64,000 nucleotides of DNA from Saccharophagus sp. K07 (GCF_014336955.1 NZ_QRAI01000001.1:310001-374000), one strand, 5' to 3'; numbered from the stretch's first letter, positions 25,965 through 36,519 are shown. Notes: a model not told the origin generated them from the sequence alone. Translations and numbers: made by a program.

Positions 25965-27482
25965 ATGTCGTTTGAACATCTCGGTCTGCGGGCAGAACTG
26001 CTGCGCGCGGTCGCCGATCAAGGTTATACCTCGCCAACCCCTATTCAAGCTCAAGCCATACCAGCGGTCCTTCAAGGCGTCGACCTTATGGCTGGCGCCC
26101 AGACCGGTACTGGCAAAACCGCAGGCTTTACTCTGCCACTTTTGGAAAAACTGAGTCGCGATCCGCGACCGCGCGTCAACGGTAAAAAACCTATTCGGGC
26201 TTTGATCCTCACCCCCACCCGAGAATTGGCTGCTCAGGTATTCGATAACGTCAAAGCCTATGGAAAATACCTGCCGCTGCGCGCTCAAGTAGTGTTCGGT
26301 GGTGTTGGCATCAACCCGCAAATCGCCCATTTACGGGGCGGCGTGGATATTCTGGTCGCCACTCCGGGGCGACTTTTGGACCTGCAGAGCCAGGGGGCAC
26401 TCTCATTAAAGGATGTGGAGGTCTTGGTTCTCGACGAGGCCGACCGCATGCTGGATATGGGCTTTATTCACGATATTCGCAAAATCCTTGCGCTCTTGCC
26501 CGCACGCCGCCAGAACCTTTTGTTTTCCGCCACCTTCTCTGATGACATCAAAGCGCTGGCGGACAAGCTGCTGCAACAGCCTGTATTGATTGAGGTTGCG
26601 CGCCGTAATGCCACAGCGGAAACCATTACCCAAATCGTCCACCCGGTCGACCGCAATCGCAAGCGCGAACTGCTTTCCTACCTCATTGGCGACGGCAACT
26701 GGAAGCAGGTGTTGGTCTTTACCCGAACGAAGCACGGCGCAAACCGATTGGTGGAGCAATTGTTGCAGGATGGCATCACAGCCGCAGCGATACACGGCAA
26801 TAAAAGCCAGGGAGCGCGTATGAAAGCGCTCGACGACTTTAAGCGCGGCGCTGTGCGGGCGCTGGTTGCGACCGATATAGCCGCGCGCGGCATTGATATC
26901 GACCAGCTTCCCCGCGTGGTCAACTACGAGTTGCCCAATGTGCCGGAAGATTACGTACACCGCATCGGCCGCACCGGACGGGCGCAGAGCGAAGGTGTTG
27001 CCATATCGCTGGTGTGCGTGGATGAAAACAAATTTCTGCGCGATATCGAGCGCTTGATCAAACGACCTATTCAGAAAGTGGTGGTGGAAGGTTTTGAGCC
27101 TGATCCGTCCATTCGCCCGGAGCCGATCCAGTTGCGCGGCCAGCGCCCGGCGAGAGGCCAGGGGGCATCCCAGTCCCAGCGCGGCGATCATCGAAGCCAT
27201 AACGGTGATAACCGCAATGGCAATCAGAGAAACGGTAATCACAGCAATGGCGGTCAGAAAGGCCGGCGCGCTGCATATGCGGGATCTCAAGGTCAACAAG
27301 ATGGCGGTCATACACCGCCGCGAGCCAACCGCGGTGGCAACGGCCAGCGCGCAGAAGGGCGTCGTTCGGAGCAGGACGGTCGCCACAGCGCAGGCCAGCG
27401 AAACTCAGGTTATCGCGCAGCAGGTGCGGGCGGTCAGCGCAGTGGCAACTATCGCGGTTCGCGTCAGGATGCACACCGTTAA
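25965..27482 (+). CDS. rhlE: RhlE-type DEAD-box RNA helicase
   Basis: The start at 25965 ([16 protein letters not shown]) follows AGGAAA and matches RhlE N-termini; an upstream TTG at 25926 is unlikely. The motifs appear in order: Q motif ([11 protein letters not shown]), motif I (AQTGTGKT), Ia (PTRELAAQ), II ([13 protein letters not shown]), III (FSATFSDDI), then [16 protein letters not shown] and [10 protein letters not shown] in the second RecA fold. The C-terminal tail of about 120 residues is low-complexity, rich in Gly, Asn, Gln, Arg and His, typical of RhlE tails that bind RNA. RhlE acts in RNA remodelling, ribosome assembly and mRNA decay. The total length is about 505 residues. Confidence 0.95.
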   Translation: MSFEHLGLRAELLRAVADQGYTSPTPIQAQAIPAVLQGVDLMAGAQTGTGKTAGFTLPLLEKLSRDPRPRVNGKKPIRALILTPTRELAAQVFDNVKAYGKYLPLRAQVVFGGVGINPQIAHLRGGVDILVATPGRLLDLQSQGALSLKDVEVLVLDEADRMLDMGFIHDIRKILALLPARRQNLLFSATFSDDIKALADKLLQQPVLIEVARRNATAETITQIVHPVDRNRKRELLSYLIGDGNWKQVLVFTRTKHGANRLVEQLLQDGITAAAIHGNKSQGARMKALDDFKRGAVRALVATDIAARGIDIDQLPRVVNYELPNVPEDYVHRIGRTGRAQSEGVAISLVCVDENKFLRDIERLIKRPIQKVVVEGFEPDPSIRPEPIQLRGQRPARGQGASQSQRGDHRSHNGDNRNGNQRNGNHSNGGQKGRRAAYAGSQGQQDGGHTPPRANRGGNGQRAEGRRSEQDGRHSAGQRNSGYRAAGAGGQRSGNYRGSRQDAHR

Positions 27483-27578
27483 ACGGCGCAGGGGTTTACC
27501 TTCCCCCTCGGGATTGGTCTAATGGGCGCTCCTTTTTCGGCGCCCTTCGTTCACAGATATCGATAAGGAGAGTGTTCT

Positions 27579-27854
27579 ATGCGTAAACCTGAACTTGTTA
27601 AAGCCGTGGCCGAGATTGCGGATCTGTCGGAACGTCAGGCAGATGCCGTGGTGTCAGCTGTGGTCGAACAGATCACCAACGCACTCAGTCGCGGTGAGTC
27701 GGTCAACCTCGTCGGCTTTGGTTCTTTTTCCGTGAAATCCCGTCCGGCTCGCCAAGGCCGCAACCCGAAAAACGGTGAAGCCATTCAGATTCCTGCCAGC
27801 AACGTTCCTGTCTTCAAGGCTGGTAAAGGTTTGAAGGACGCGATCAGCGGCTAG
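27579..27854 (+). CDS. HU family DNA-binding protein
   Basis: The 91-residue product matches HU: MRKPELVKAVAEIADLS at the N-terminus, the core VNLVGFGSFSVKSRPAR, the beta-arm tip RNPKNGEAIQIPAS with the intercalating Pro, and the end PVFKAGKGLKDAI. HU bends and coats DNA as a dimer. A strong AAGGAGAG ribosome binding site lies before the ATG, fitting an abundant protein. It could be HU-alpha or HU-beta; sequence alone does not decide. Confidence 0.95.
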   Translation: MRKPELVKAVAEIADLSERQADAVVSAVVEQITNALSRGESVNLVGFGSFSVKSRPARQGRNPKNGEAIQIPASNVPVFKAGKGLKDAISG

Positions 27855-27896
27855 TTGATAGCCGCCGTCCCGTAACGCCATAGTCCAATCACAATA

Positions 27897-29177
27897 ATGA
27901 AATTGCATTGGCAAATCCTGCTGGCCATAGGGCTGGCAGTGGTGGTGGGCTCCCTCCTGGAACCGGAACACGGCATCGGGAGTTTTACTTTTCTTTCGCT
28001 GTTCAATTTTCTCGGCACCTTATTTCTCAATGCCCTCCACATGATCGTGGTGCCGCTGATCGTGTCTTCGATCATCTGCGGGGTTGCCAGCGCCGGTGCT
28101 GGACAAAACCTCGGTCGCATCGGCCTGAAAACGATCGGTCTCTATACGCTATCCACACTGCTGGCCGTGCTGATGGGACTGTTTTTGGTCAATCTCACAT
28201 CCCCCGGGATTATTGACGGACAAGCTGCCGGTGAGCAGCTGAACTTGTCCTCAAAGGAGGAGCTGGAGAGCAGTCTTAGCAAGGTCGAAGGACGCAGTGG
28301 CGGGGATATAGCAGGCATATTTTTGCGCATGATCCCTACCAACGTGGTCGCCTCAGCAGCCAAGGGCGATATGCTTGGGTTGATCGTGTTTTCCCTGTTG
28401 TTCGGCGTATTTATGCTGCGTGTCAGCGCGCAGTATTCCGCAACCTTGAAAAACTTCTGGCAGGGCGTTTTTGAAGTGATGATGGCTATGACCATGTTCG
28501 TCATGCGCCTTGCGCCCCTTGGCGTTTTCGGCCTGGTGGCTAAAACCATCATGAGCACAGGTTTTGCCGCCTTCGGACCGCTGCTGGTGTTTTTCTTTAC
28601 CGTGGTCGCCGCGCTTCTGCTGCACACCTTTGTTTCTCTGGCATTGATGCTGCGGATGATTGGCGGTATCAATCCGTTGAAACATTACCGCGCCATGATT
28701 CCCGCCATGCTCACGGCGTTTTCCACCGCCAGCTCATCGGCCACCTTGCCCGTGACCATCGAGTGCTTGGAAAAAAATGCCGGAGTTTCCAATCGCACCT
28801 CGTCCTTCGTTCTGCCTCTAGGCGCGACCATCAATATGGATGGTACCGCACTCTATGAATGCGCTGCCGCGCTCTTTATAGCTCAGGCATATGGGTTGGA
28901 TTTGAGCTTTACCCAGCAATTCCTTGTGGTTGTGCTGGCGCTGCTGACCTCCATCGGCGTCGCCGGTATTCCGGCCGCAAGTCTTGTCGCCATCAGCGTA
29001 ATCCTCACCGCCGTCGGCCTGCCGCTGGAAGGTATAGGTCTGCTGCTCGTCACCGACCGCATCCTCGACATGATGCGCACCGCCGTCAACGTCTTCAGTG
29101 ACAGTTGCTGCGCGGTGATAGTGGCGAGTACGGAAGGGGAGACGGGGTTGTATGGACGAGCAAAAAATACTGAGTAA
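27897..29177 (+). CDS. Dicarboxylate/amino acid:cation symporter (DAACS family)
   Basis: The 426-residue product has about eight membrane helices and the hallmark motifs of the glutamate/aspartate transporter family: the serine-rich re-entrant loop (AFSTASSSATLPVTIEC), the NMDGTALYE motif in helix 7, and a second re-entrant loop (LLTSIGVAGIPAASLV). Those sites bind Na+ or H+ and the carboxylate substrate. LLLVTDRILDMMRTAVNVFSD near the C-terminus contains the conserved Asp and Arg/Asn that bind the substrate amino group and cation, suggesting an amino acid (Glu/Asp) or dicarboxylate; the exact substrate is not decided. The gene starts 42 bases after HU. Confidence 0.93.
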   Translation: MKLHWQILLAIGLAVVVGSLLEPEHGIGSFTFLSLFNFLGTLFLNALHMIVVPLIVSSIICGVASAGAGQNLGRIGLKTIGLYTLSTLLAVLMGLFLVNLTSPGIIDGQAAGEQLNLSSKEELESSLSKVEGRSGGDIAGIFLRMIPTNVVASAAKGDMLGLIVFSLLFGVFMLRVSAQYSATLKNFWQGVFEVMMAMTMFVMRLAPLGVFGLVAKTIMSTGFAAFGPLLVFFFTVVAALLLHTFVSLALMLRMIGGINPLKHYRAMIPAMLTAFSTASSSATLPVTIECLEKNAGVSNRTSSFVLPLGATINMDGTALYECAAALFIAQAYGLDLSFTQQFLVVVLALLTSIGVAGIPAASLVAISVILTAVGLPLEGIGLLLVTDRILDMMRTAVNVFSDSCCAVIVASTEGETGLYGRAKNTE

Positions 29178-29264
29178 GGTCTGTTTTCCTGCCTAAGTCC
29201 CCATAAATCCTGAAGGGCTCATAATCCTTGATGGAATAGCAAGCGCTCCTCGGCTGAGCCACCT

Positions 29265-29309
29265 CAGCGGGAGCTAAATCGGCTGGTTTTGCCGGCTTTA
29301 GCTCCGCTG
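29265..29309. terminator. Long inverted repeat between convergent genes
   Basis: CAGCGGGAGCTAAA and TTTAGCTCCGCTG flank an inner GGCTGG/GCCGGC region, forming a long, slightly imperfect hairpin between the symporter stop and the YbaK-HDOD stop. It has no T tract. It probably acts as a bidirectional transcription barrier, but it could also be a stray repeat element. Confidence 0.55.
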
Positions 29310-29325
29310 TCCTTCCTTGGCGTAC

Positions 29326-30714
29326 TCAGCCTTGAATCTTTTCCGCGATGGCTTGCAGGTCGTGGGAGGATTCCAGAATGTTGTCTACAGTGATTGACGC
29401 CGTGACCGGATCCAGGTGGAGGTCTTCGTAGACCTTAGCCGGGATTTCCTGATAGGCGCCGTGGCCTAGACCTTTGTTAGCGAGCAGTTGGCGCGCCACA
29501 TAGATAAGTTTCGGATAGGAGCTGTGTTCGCCCTGATAATTCGGGTTGTTCTGGTGGCGCATGGCGATAACCACTTCCTCCGGCATATGCCAGGATTCGA
29601 GCAGCCACGCGGCGATCTGACAGCTGGAAACGCCGAGCAGGTGTTGCTCAACCGAAGAGGCCGGGATATGGCGGTTCACTTCCAGATGTCGGCTGATATT
29701 GGCGAAGTAGGGAGGGAAAACTTCCGCCAGTACCAAGTAACCAAAGTTGTTTAACAAGCCTGACAGATAAGCCATGCCGAATCCGGGGCGATGTTCCCGG
29801 GCGATGCTGGTAACCAGGCCTTCCACAACCGCAGCCGTACACACAGCGCCCTGCCAGTAGGCGCGCGTCTGGCGCGGTGTCATGGCAGTGGTGTTCATGG
29901 TTCTGCCGAGTGCAAGTCCCAAGGCCAGATTGAGCACCATATCGAAGCCCAGCACCCGCACAATGGCGTCGTGTACCGATTTGATTTTGCCCGGCGCGGA
30001 GTAATAGGGGGAGGATGCCCAACTGACCACCTGTGCGGCGAGCGCAGGGTCCAGCTCGACTATGTTGGCCAAGTCGCTGATATCCGCATCCGGATCGGCG
30101 CGCAGCTTGATGATGCGCTGAGCGGTTTCCGGTAGCGGCGGCAGCTCCAGGGTTTCATCCAGGCGCTGCTTGATACGCAAGGTAGTGAAATTTTTCAGGG
30201 AGAAGAGAATCTGCTCTTCGTCCATTTCGGGCGAGTCCGGCAAATGGGGTGCCGGTACCGCAAGTTCGCCTACACAGGCGGACTTGATAATGCTTTTGAA
30301 GTCGGGCTGGTGCAGCTCCAGCATCTGTTCACCGTCACCGGTGTCCAGCCAAAGTGTCTGATGACGCAGCAGAGCGGCATCCACCATAGTCGTCATACCC
30401 TGCCATTCGGGAATGGCGGGCACGGTTTTTAAATTCTGTTGTTGCAGAAGCGGGGTGAGTTCCGCCATTGGAACGGCTTCCAGATTGCGCCCGAATTGCG
30501 CCTTCACGGACGCCAGGTCCAGCATATGATCCATCGGCAAGAGCACTTGCAGACGACCCTGATTGTCCTGGAGTACAAGGGATTTGACAGCGCAGGTATC
30601 GACCGCAGGTGACAGGCTGGTGCGCACTGCATTGAGGCGAGTGTGACTGGCCTTCAGCTGATAAGCGATGTTGGCGGACTCAAGAATCTGAATAACACTG
30701 GCGGGTACGGACAT
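29326..30714 (-). CDS. YbaK-like domain plus HDOD domain signalling protein
   Basis: The start at 30714 (MSVPASVIQILE) has AGGAGA 8 bases upstream; the in-frame codon 36 bases further up has no such site. The product is 462 residues. The N-terminal 150 residues resemble the YbaK/ProRS-associated aminoacyl-tRNA deacylase fold (AYQLKASHTRLNAVRTSL, SLVLQDNQGRLQVLLP, LDTGDGEQMLELHQPDF). Residues about 170-400 are an HDOD domain (LPPLPETAQRIIKLRADPDADISDLANIVELDPALAAQVVSWA). HDOD proteins act in signalling without the catalytic HD pair. The fusion recurs in gammaproteobacteria, and its output is not established. Confidence 0.88.
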   Translation of the reverse strand: MSVPASVIQILESANIAYQLKASHTRLNAVRTSLSPAVDTCAVKSLVLQDNQGRLQVLLPMDHMLDLASVKAQFGRNLEAVPMAELTPLLQQQNLKTVPAIPEWQGMTTMVDAALLRHQTLWLDTGDGEQMLELHQPDFKSIIKSACVGELAVPAPHLPDSPEMDEEQILFSLKNFTTLRIKQRLDETLELPPLPETAQRIIKLRADPDADISDLANIVELDPALAAQVVSWASSPYYSAPGKIKSVHDAIVRVLGFDMVLNLALGLALGRTMNTTAMTPRQTRAYWQGAVCTAAVVEGLVTSIAREHRPGFGMAYLSGLLNNFGYLVLAEVFPPYFANISRHLEVNRHIPASSVEQHLLGVSSCQIAAWLLESWHMPEEVVIAMRHQNNPNYQGEHSSYPKLIYVARQLLANKGLGHGAYQEIPAKVYEDLHLDPVTASITVDNILESSHDLQAIAEKIQG

Positions 30715-30893
30715 CCCACAAATCTCCTGGCAAATACGGCGCGGCGACAAAAATCACCAGAAGCTGATACCGCTGCCGCAGTTCAGCTCACTCTTGAATA
30801 TAGTCTGCTTCGGACGATTCGCTATGTAAGTAAGCCCAAATGAGGCCGGGAGAGCGCAGCAAAGGGCGTTTGATCCGACGATCGGTAGATCGG

Positions 30894-32993
30894 TCAGCCC
30901 TTTACATAATGTTGCTGGTGGGCGAACCATCGCTGGATCAATGGTCGGATCAAGGCCTGGTTATAAGTGTGGAGAAGTTCGGCGGTTTCATGCACCAGGG
31001 GGATCATATGGGCATCCCGCTCCAGGTCGGCCAGGCGGAACTGTAGCGCACCGGTCTGGCGGGTGCCGAGCAATTCGCCGGGGCCGCGAATGCGCAGGTC
31101 TTCCTCGGCAATGACAAACCCGTCATGGGTGCGGCGCATTACCTGCAAACGCTCCTTGGCCACTTTGGACAGTGGATGGCCGTAGAGCAAAACGCAGTGG
31201 CTTTCGATATTGCCCCGGCCGACCCTGCCGCGAAGCTGGTGCAGCTGCGCTAGGCCGAGGCGCTCGGGGTTTTCGATGATCATCAGGCTCGCATTGGGCA
31301 CATCGACCCCGACTTCGATCACGGTGGTGGCTACCAGCAGCTGAATATGCCCGTCCTTGAACTGCGCCATGGTCTGCTCCTTGTCGCGGCTATTCAGGCG
31401 CCCGTGGATCAAGCCGATTTGCAGCTCCGGCAGGCTTTGGCGCAATCGGCTGGCCATTTCCTCGGCTGCTGCTGCGGCCAAAGTCTCTGAATCCTCCACC
31501 AGGGTGCAGACCCAATACACTTGGCGCCCCGCCAGACAGGCGTCGCGCACCCGCTCGATCACATCCGCGCGCCTTTGCTGGCTGATCAGCACCGTATTGA
31601 CCGGCGTTCGGCCAGGCGGCAGCTCATCAATAACCGACAGGTCCAGGTCGGCATAAGCCGTCATGGCCAAGGTGCGGGGAATTGGGGTTGCGGTCATCAC
31701 CAGTTGATGGGGAAAGATGGGCGCAGCGCCAGATGCCGCGTTCTTGTCGCGCAAGGACAGGCGTTGGTGCACGCCGAAGCGGTGTTGTTCGTCGATGATC
31801 ACCAGTCCCAACTTGGCAAAACGCACTTGCTCCTGAAACAGCGCGTGGGTGCCGACCACCAGATGTGCCTCCCCGTGCGCAATCTGCTCCAGGGTCTTTT
31901 CTTTCTGTTTGGCGGTGAGTTTGCCCACCAGCCAAGCGACCTGAAAGCCGAGGGGCGCGAGCCAGCGCTCAAAGTTGCGCTTGTGTTGCTCTGCGAGAAT
32001 TTCCGTCGGCGCTGCCAGCGCCACTTGCCAGCCATTGCCCACCGCCGCCAGAGCGGCCGCCGCCGCAACCAGCGTCTTGCCACTGCCAACATCGCCCTGC
32101 ACCAGTCGCAACATGGGCTGTGGTTGGGACAGGTCGGCGTGGATATCGCGAATCACCCGCTGTTGGGCATTGGTAGGTGAAAACGGCAGGGAGTCGTAGA
32201 AGTCTTGTAACAGCTTGCTATCAACGGGCAAACGCGGGGCCGTTTCTTGGCGCGCCTGTTCCCGGCTCTCCTGCAACGCCAGATGATGGGCGAGCATCTC
32301 TTCAAACGCGAGTCGTTGTTGGCAGGGGTGCGTGCCTGCAACCAGGGCAGGGATCGGCGCTTCTTTAGGCGGGAAATGTACGTACGCCAAGGCGTGTGCC
32401 AGGGTTTCCACACCGAAGCGCCGGTTGATTTCCGCTGGCAACAATTCTGCCGGCGGCGACGTGCGCATCAGCGCCACCGCTTGGGAAGTCAATTTGCGCA
32501 GGCGCGCTTGTGAGAGTCCTTCGGTGGTGGGATAGACCGGCGTCAGGGATTGATCCACCGGCTTATAAGCGGCGCCTGGTTGGATCAATTCGTATTCCGG
32601 GTGATACAGCTCTATTCCCGAGGCGCCCAAACGCGGATCACCAAAACAGCGCACTTCTGCACCTACGGCAAACTGGGCTTTTTGTGCACCAGTGAAGTGG
32701 TAAAAGCGCAGATTGACCTGGCCGGTTTCATCTCTCAGCGTCACCACTAGGCTGCGTCGCCGCCCCATTACCACATCGCAACGGACCACAGTGCCTTCCA
32801 GCACCACGCTGGTGTTGGGCGCCAGATCGCCTATGGGTACCACGGTGGTTCGATCCAGGTAGCGCAGCGGCAGGTGAAACAACACGTCCTGTACAGTAAA
32901 AAGATTCAGCTTCGCCAGGGTTTGCGCGAAGCTGTCACCCACGCCTTTCAGCGCGGTTACTGGCAGGTTGGCGAGAGACGGCGCCGCCGACAC
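30894..32993 (-). CDS. recG: RecG ATP-dependent DNA helicase
   Basis: The 699-residue product has the N-terminal wedge/OB domain (about 1-180, starting LANLPVTALKGVGDSFAQTL) and two helicase folds. Motif I is GDVGSGKTLVA, motif II is DEQHRFG, motif III is TATPIPRTLAM, and the later motifs include ATTVIEVGVDVPNA and QLRGRVGRG. The C-terminal part has the TRG region. RecG regresses stalled replication forks and branch-migrates Holliday junctions. The gene lies 9 bases downstream of oxyR on the same strand, an arrangement also found in Pseudomonas, so it is probably cotranscribed with oxyR. Confidence 0.97.
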   Translation of the reverse strand: MSAAPSLANLPVTALKGVGDSFAQTLAKLNLFTVQDVLFHLPLRYLDRTTVVPIGDLAPNTSVVLEGTVVRCDVVMGRRRSLVVTLRDETGQVNLRFYHFTGAQKAQFAVGAEVRCFGDPRLGASGIELYHPEYELIQPGAAYKPVDQSLTPVYPTTEGLSQARLRKLTSQAVALMRTSPPAELLPAEINRRFGVETLAHALAYVHFPPKEAPIPALVAGTHPCQQRLAFEEMLAHHLALQESREQARQETAPRLPVDSKLLQDFYDSLPFSPTNAQQRVIRDIHADLSQPQPMLRLVQGDVGSGKTLVAAAAALAAVGNGWQVALAAPTEILAEQHKRNFERWLAPLGFQVAWLVGKLTAKQKEKTLEQIAHGEAHLVVGTHALFQEQVRFAKLGLVIIDEQHRFGVHQRLSLRDKNAASGAAPIFPHQLVMTATPIPRTLAMTAYADLDLSVIDELPPGRTPVNTVLISQQRRADVIERVRDACLAGRQVYWVCTLVEDSETLAAAAAEEMASRLRQSLPELQIGLIHGRLNSRDKEQTMAQFKDGHIQLLVATTVIEVGVDVPNASLMIIENPERLGLAQLHQLRGRVGRGNIESHCVLLYGHPLSKVAKERLQVMRRTHDGFVIAEEDLRIRGPGELLGTRQTGALQFRLADLERDAHMIPLVHETAELLHTYNQALIRPLIQRWFAHQQHYVKG

Positions 32994-33002
32994 GGGAGTT
33001 GA

Positions 33003-33923
33003 CTAGTTGGTCAGTTCGGCGCGCGCGGCAAAAATGGCCTCGCGCAGCACATCAATAGCTTTGTGACGCGGGAAGCTGGCGCGCCAGGCCAGGGCGACAG
33101 TGCGTTTAGGCGGAGTGCCGGCAAAGGGTTTGACGATCAGCGAGTCCGCCAAGTGATGGCCAGCGAAGGCCGCAGAGCGCGGCAGAATCGTAATCCCCAG
33201 ACCTGACGCCACCATATGTTTCAAGGTCTCCAATGAACTTCCCTCCCGCGCCGTGCGCACCCGGCCACTGGGGTCGTCGATCGACGGCTTGAGTGCAGGG
33301 CAGGCTTCCAGAACCTGATCGCGGAAGCAATGGCCTTCACCCAGCAGCAACAGGTTGTGTCCGGTGAGCTGGTTGGCTTCTATGGCTGCGTATTCGGTAA
33401 GCGGGTGGCTGCGGTCCATTACCACGACAAACTCCTCGTCATAGAGTGGCTGGGTGACCACATCCGCCTCGGTAAAGGGCAGGGCGACTATGATGGCGTC
33501 CAGCTCACCTTGGCGGATGCGGCGGCGCAAGGTTCCGGTGAAGCTCTCTTCCACGTACAGCGGCATTTTGGGGGCGAGTTTTTGCAGTTGCGGGATAACA
33601 TAGGGCAGAAGATAGGGGCCTATCGTAAATATGGCACCGACATGGAGCGGGCTGGAGAGTTGATCTTTTCCGGCGCTGGCGATGTCCTTGATGGCCGCCG
33701 CCTGTTCCAGGACTCGCTGGGCCTGCCGCACGATTTGCTCACCAAGAGGGGTCGGGTAAACACGGGTTTTGGAGCGCTCAAAGATGGCGGTTTCCAGCTC
33801 GTCTTCCAGCTTTTTTACCGCAATGCTCAGAGTTGGTTGCGACACATGGCAGCGATCTGCCGCACGGCCAAAGTGTTGTTCCTGCGCCAGTGTAACTATG
33901 TAGCGAAGTTCAGTGAGCGTCAT
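33003..33923 (-). CDS. oxyR: OxyR hydrogen-peroxide-sensing LysR-type regulator
   Basis: The start at 33923 (MTLTELRYIVTLAQEQHFGR) puts the redox cysteines at exactly C199 (GEGHCFRDQ) and C208 (LEACPAL), the E. coli numbering, which supports both identity and start. The N-terminal helix-turn-helix is RAADRCHVSQPTLSIAVKKLE. Peroxide forms the C199-C208 disulfide and converts OxyR to an activator of catalase, peroxidase and related genes. None of those targets is adjacent. The gene is divergent from an epimerase-like gene across a 54-base gap that may carry an OxyR site, and recG follows it. Confidence 0.97.
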   Translation of the reverse strand: MTLTELRYIVTLAQEQHFGRAADRCHVSQPTLSIAVKKLEDELETAIFERSKTRVYPTPLGEQIVRQAQRVLEQAAAIKDIASAGKDQLSSPLHVGAIFTIGPYLLPYVIPQLQKLAPKMPLYVEESFTGTLRRRIRQGELDAIIVALPFTEADVVTQPLYDEEFVVVMDRSHPLTEYAAIEANQLTGHNLLLLGEGHCFRDQVLEACPALKPSIDDPSGRVRTAREGSSLETLKHMVASGLGITILPRSAAFAGHHLADSLIVKPFAGTPPKRTVALAWRASFPRHKAIDVLREAIFAARAELTN

Positions 33924-33977
33924 GGCAAAATCTATCAAGTGGGTGGATACAATAAATAAACCTTAGAGGACGCAGTT

Positions 33978-34856
33978 TTGCAATCAAAAAAGATTCTTTT
34001 CCTCGGATACGGCGACCTTGCGGCTCGAACCGCCGCAATTTTGCCGGAGTATCAAAAGGTGGGGGTGGCTCGTTCCCTTAAGCCTCGGGCAGCAGACGTC
34101 GAATTCCGCCAAGGCGGGGCGGATAGCCCCGAGGTACTCGAATGGTTGGCTAAGACGGCCTTTGATGCAGTGGTAGTGACGCTCACCCCGGCAGAACATT
34201 CTGCGGAAGCCTATGCCCGGACCTATGTCGAGACAATGAAGCATTTGCTGCCGGTGTGGCAGGAATGCACGCCAGGGTTGGTTGTGTTTGTTTCCAGCAC
34301 AAGCGTTTACCACCAGAACTCAGGGGAGTGGGTTGACGAAGCCAGTCCGACGCAACCGGATCATTTTTCTGGCCAGATCTTGTTGCAAGCTGAGTCCTTG
34401 CTGATATCCAGCGGGCTGCCGGTGTGTATTGTGCGGTTTGCAGGAATCTACGGGCCGGGGCGCGACTTTTTGCTGCGCCAAGTGCGCGCGGGACGAGGCG
34501 GTTCTCCCGCCTATACCAATCGCATTCACGCTGAGGATTGCGCCGGAGTGCTGGCGCATTTACTGCGCCAGCATTTTGCTGGGAAGACGTCGGAGACTAT
34601 CTATCTCGGCTGTGACAGTGCACCAGCTCCGGGAACTGAGGTACGCCGCTGGTTGGCCGAGCAGATTGGTGTCGACCCCAACTCCTTGGCGATCGACACG
34701 GACATTAGTGCCAATGCACGGGGTGGCAATAAAAGATGCAGCAACCGCCGTTTGTTAAATTCGGGCTATAACTTCCTCTATCCGTCCTATCGCGAAGGCT
34801 ACGGGGTGTTGTTGGATTCGGGCGAACTGGACTCCTCTTCCGGAAGTGTTTCCTGA
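33978..34856 (+). CDS. NAD-dependent epimerase/dehydratase-like protein (YeeZ-like)
   Basis: The start is TTG, with AGAGGA 8 bases upstream. The 292-residue product has a Rossmann N-terminus with a modified glycine motif ([17 protein letters not shown]), then [23 protein letters not shown] and [18 protein letters not shown]. The last two correspond to the SxxSVYG and R(F/L)xGIYGP motifs of extended SDR proteins. It resembles the YeeZ/putative epimerase group, with unknown substrate. The active-site Tyr is in SVYHQ; the usual YxxxK Lys is not obvious. The 3' end overlaps the convergent engB by 58 bases. Confidence 0.85.
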   Translation: MQSKKILFLGYGDLAARTAAILPEYQKVGVARSLKPRAADVEFRQGGADSPEVLEWLAKTAFDAVVVTLTPAEHSAEAYARTYVETMKHLLPVWQECTPGLVVFVSSTSVYHQNSGEWVDEASPTQPDHFSGQILLQAESLLISSGLPVCIVRFAGIYGPGRDFLLRQVRAGRGGSPAYTNRIHAEDCAGVLAHLLRQHFAGKTSETIYLGCDSAPAPGTEVRRWLAEQIGVDPNSLAIDTDISANARGGNKRCSNRRLLNSGYNFLYPSYREGYGVLLDSGELDSSSGSVS

Positions 34857-35470
34857 TCTGCTGGCAACAGCCATTGAAGGAGTACGTTTTCCAACTCTTC
34901 CAGTCCTTCGCCAGTTTGCGCGGAGAAGGTCTGCGCGGTCACTAGATCGTGCACCTTGGCTTTCTTTAAATGTTGCCGCACCTGCGCCAAGGTTTTTTGC
35001 GCGGCACCCCGGCTCAACTTGTCTGACTTGGTCAGCAGCAAATGCACTGGCATTTCGCCCGCCACGGCCCAGTTCAACATGGTGGTGTCGTAGTTTTGCA
35101 ACGGGTGGCGTATGTCCATCAGCAACACCAGACCGCGCAATGTCTGGCGTGCTTGCAGATATTCCGCCAAGTGCTCCTGCCATTGTTGTTTGGTGGCCAG
35201 GGGGACTTTGGCGTAGCCGTAACCCGGCAGGTCGACCAGGCGCACTTGCTCGTCGCCCAGGGCAAAAAAGTTGATCAACTGAGTGCGCCCGGGTGTTTTA
35301 CTGGTGCGAGCCAGCTTGCCGTTATGCGTCAGGCGATTGATCGCGCTGGATTTACCCGCGTTCGACCGCCCGGCAAACGCCACTTCGGCACCGGTTTCCG
35401 GCGGACACTGGTGAATGCTCGGCGCGCTGGTAAGAAATCTGGCTTTGCGGAATAAATTGGGGTCTACCAT
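34799..35470 (-). CDS. engB: EngB/YsxC ribosome-biogenesis GTPase
   Basis: The 223-residue product has the P-loop [12 protein letters not shown], the G2 region [11 protein letters not shown]3 in [12 protein letters not shown], and G4 TKSDKL. This matches the EngB (YihA/YsxC) GTPase that helps assemble the large ribosomal subunit. The order engB, cytochrome c4, dsbA is also found in pseudomonads. The C-terminus has a Glu/Ser-rich tail of about 20 residues. It overlaps the convergent epimerase-like gene. Confidence 0.96.
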   Translation of the reverse strand: MVDPNLFRKARFLTSAPSIHQCPPETGAEVAFAGRSNAGKSSAINRLTHNGKLARTSKTPGRTQLINFFALGDEQVRLVDLPGYGYAKVPLATKQQWQEHLAEYLQARQTLRGLVLLMDIRHPLQNYDTTMLNWAVAGEMPVHLLLTKSDKLSRGAAQKTLAQVRQHLKKAKVHDLVTAQTFSAQTGEGLEELENVLLQWLLPADQETLPEEESSSPESNNTP

Positions 35471-35724
35471 TGGTTACACTCGGTGAGTAAGCAAAAGTCA
35501 GCTCAAAAAGTATTGCGTGGCGGCATTTTAAGATGACTTCTAGATGAGTTATCGGAATCGAGTGTATATAATGCCAGCCCAAATCGACCCTGGCGAACTT
35601 GCGCGTCGGGCGCCAGACACACGCAGCAATAAAAAGCCAAAAAAGCAGTTACTAAAAAAGCCTGTGCTCGGGCCGCAGATATCTGTGGCTATAACGAATC
35701 ACTTTTAGCTAAACGGGAATCTTC

Positions 35725-36372
35725 ATGAGCAACTCATTTCGCACAATCCTGCTAGTCCTCGGTTTAAGCGCGCTGGCACCTACCGCTTTGGCGGCGGGCG
35801 ATGCTGCGCGGGGCGAAACCTTAGTGGCTGTGTGTGCCGCCTGTCACGGCGCCGATGGCAACAGTCCTGCCCCTAACTTCCCTAAAATCGCTGGCCTGGG
35901 CGAAAAATACATCACCAAACAATTGGTGGATATCAAAACCGGCGTGCGGGTAGTGCCGGAAATGACTGGCTTGCTCAACGACTTCAGCCAACAAGATCTT
36001 GCCGATATGGCTGCTTTTTTTGCGGGTAAAGGCATGCAGCTCTCCGGTGCACAAGCTCTGCAAGTAAGAGTGAACTCCGGAGTTGAAGTGGACGCTCTGG
36101 AATTGGGTGAAAAGATTTACCGCGCGGGCAATCTCGAAACCAATACGCCTGCCTGTACAGGCTGCCACTCTCCCCGAGGTCTTGGCAATGATCCGGCCGG
36201 CTTCCCCCGTCTCAGTGGCCAGTACGCACAATATATTGAAAAACAATTGCGCGATTTCCGTGCCGGCAACCGTGTGAATGACAGTGATGCTCAGATCATG
36301 CGCAAAGTTGCCGAGCATCTGTCAGATGCGGAAATTGTTGCTCTGGCGAACTACATCGCTGGTCTCAATTAA
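35725..36372 (+). CDS. Di-haem cytochrome c4
   Basis: The 215-residue product has a signal peptide (cleavage after LAA, about residue 24) and two cytochrome c halves: C37-A-A-C40-H41 and C144-T-G-C147-H148. Candidate Met ligands lie in VVPEMTG/GKGMQLS and in the second half near AQIMRKVAEHL. The length and internal symmetry fit cytochrome c4, a periplasmic electron donor to terminal oxidases. The gene is divergent from engB and precedes dsbA. Confidence 0.95.
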   Translation: MSNSFRTILLVLGLSALAPTALAAGDAARGETLVAVCAACHGADGNSPAPNFPKIAGLGEKYITKQLVDIKTGVRVVPEMTGLLNDFSQQDLADMAAFFAGKGMQLSGAQALQVRVNSGVEVDALELGEKIYRAGNLETNTPACTGCHSPRGLGNDPAGFPRLSGQYAQYIEKQLRDFRAGNRVNDSDAQIMRKVAEHLSDAEIVALANYIAGLN

Positions 36373-36519
36373 TCGTCGCATTGCCATTTAGCGTACGAGT
36401 TCACGCTTCGTCTATCGCGCGGGAACTCGGCGCTGTTGTACCTTTCTAACCGCAACAAGTGGCGCGCCGTCGCGATCACTGTCCATTCGACCTGCGATTA
36501 TCACACTAAGGGGAAATAC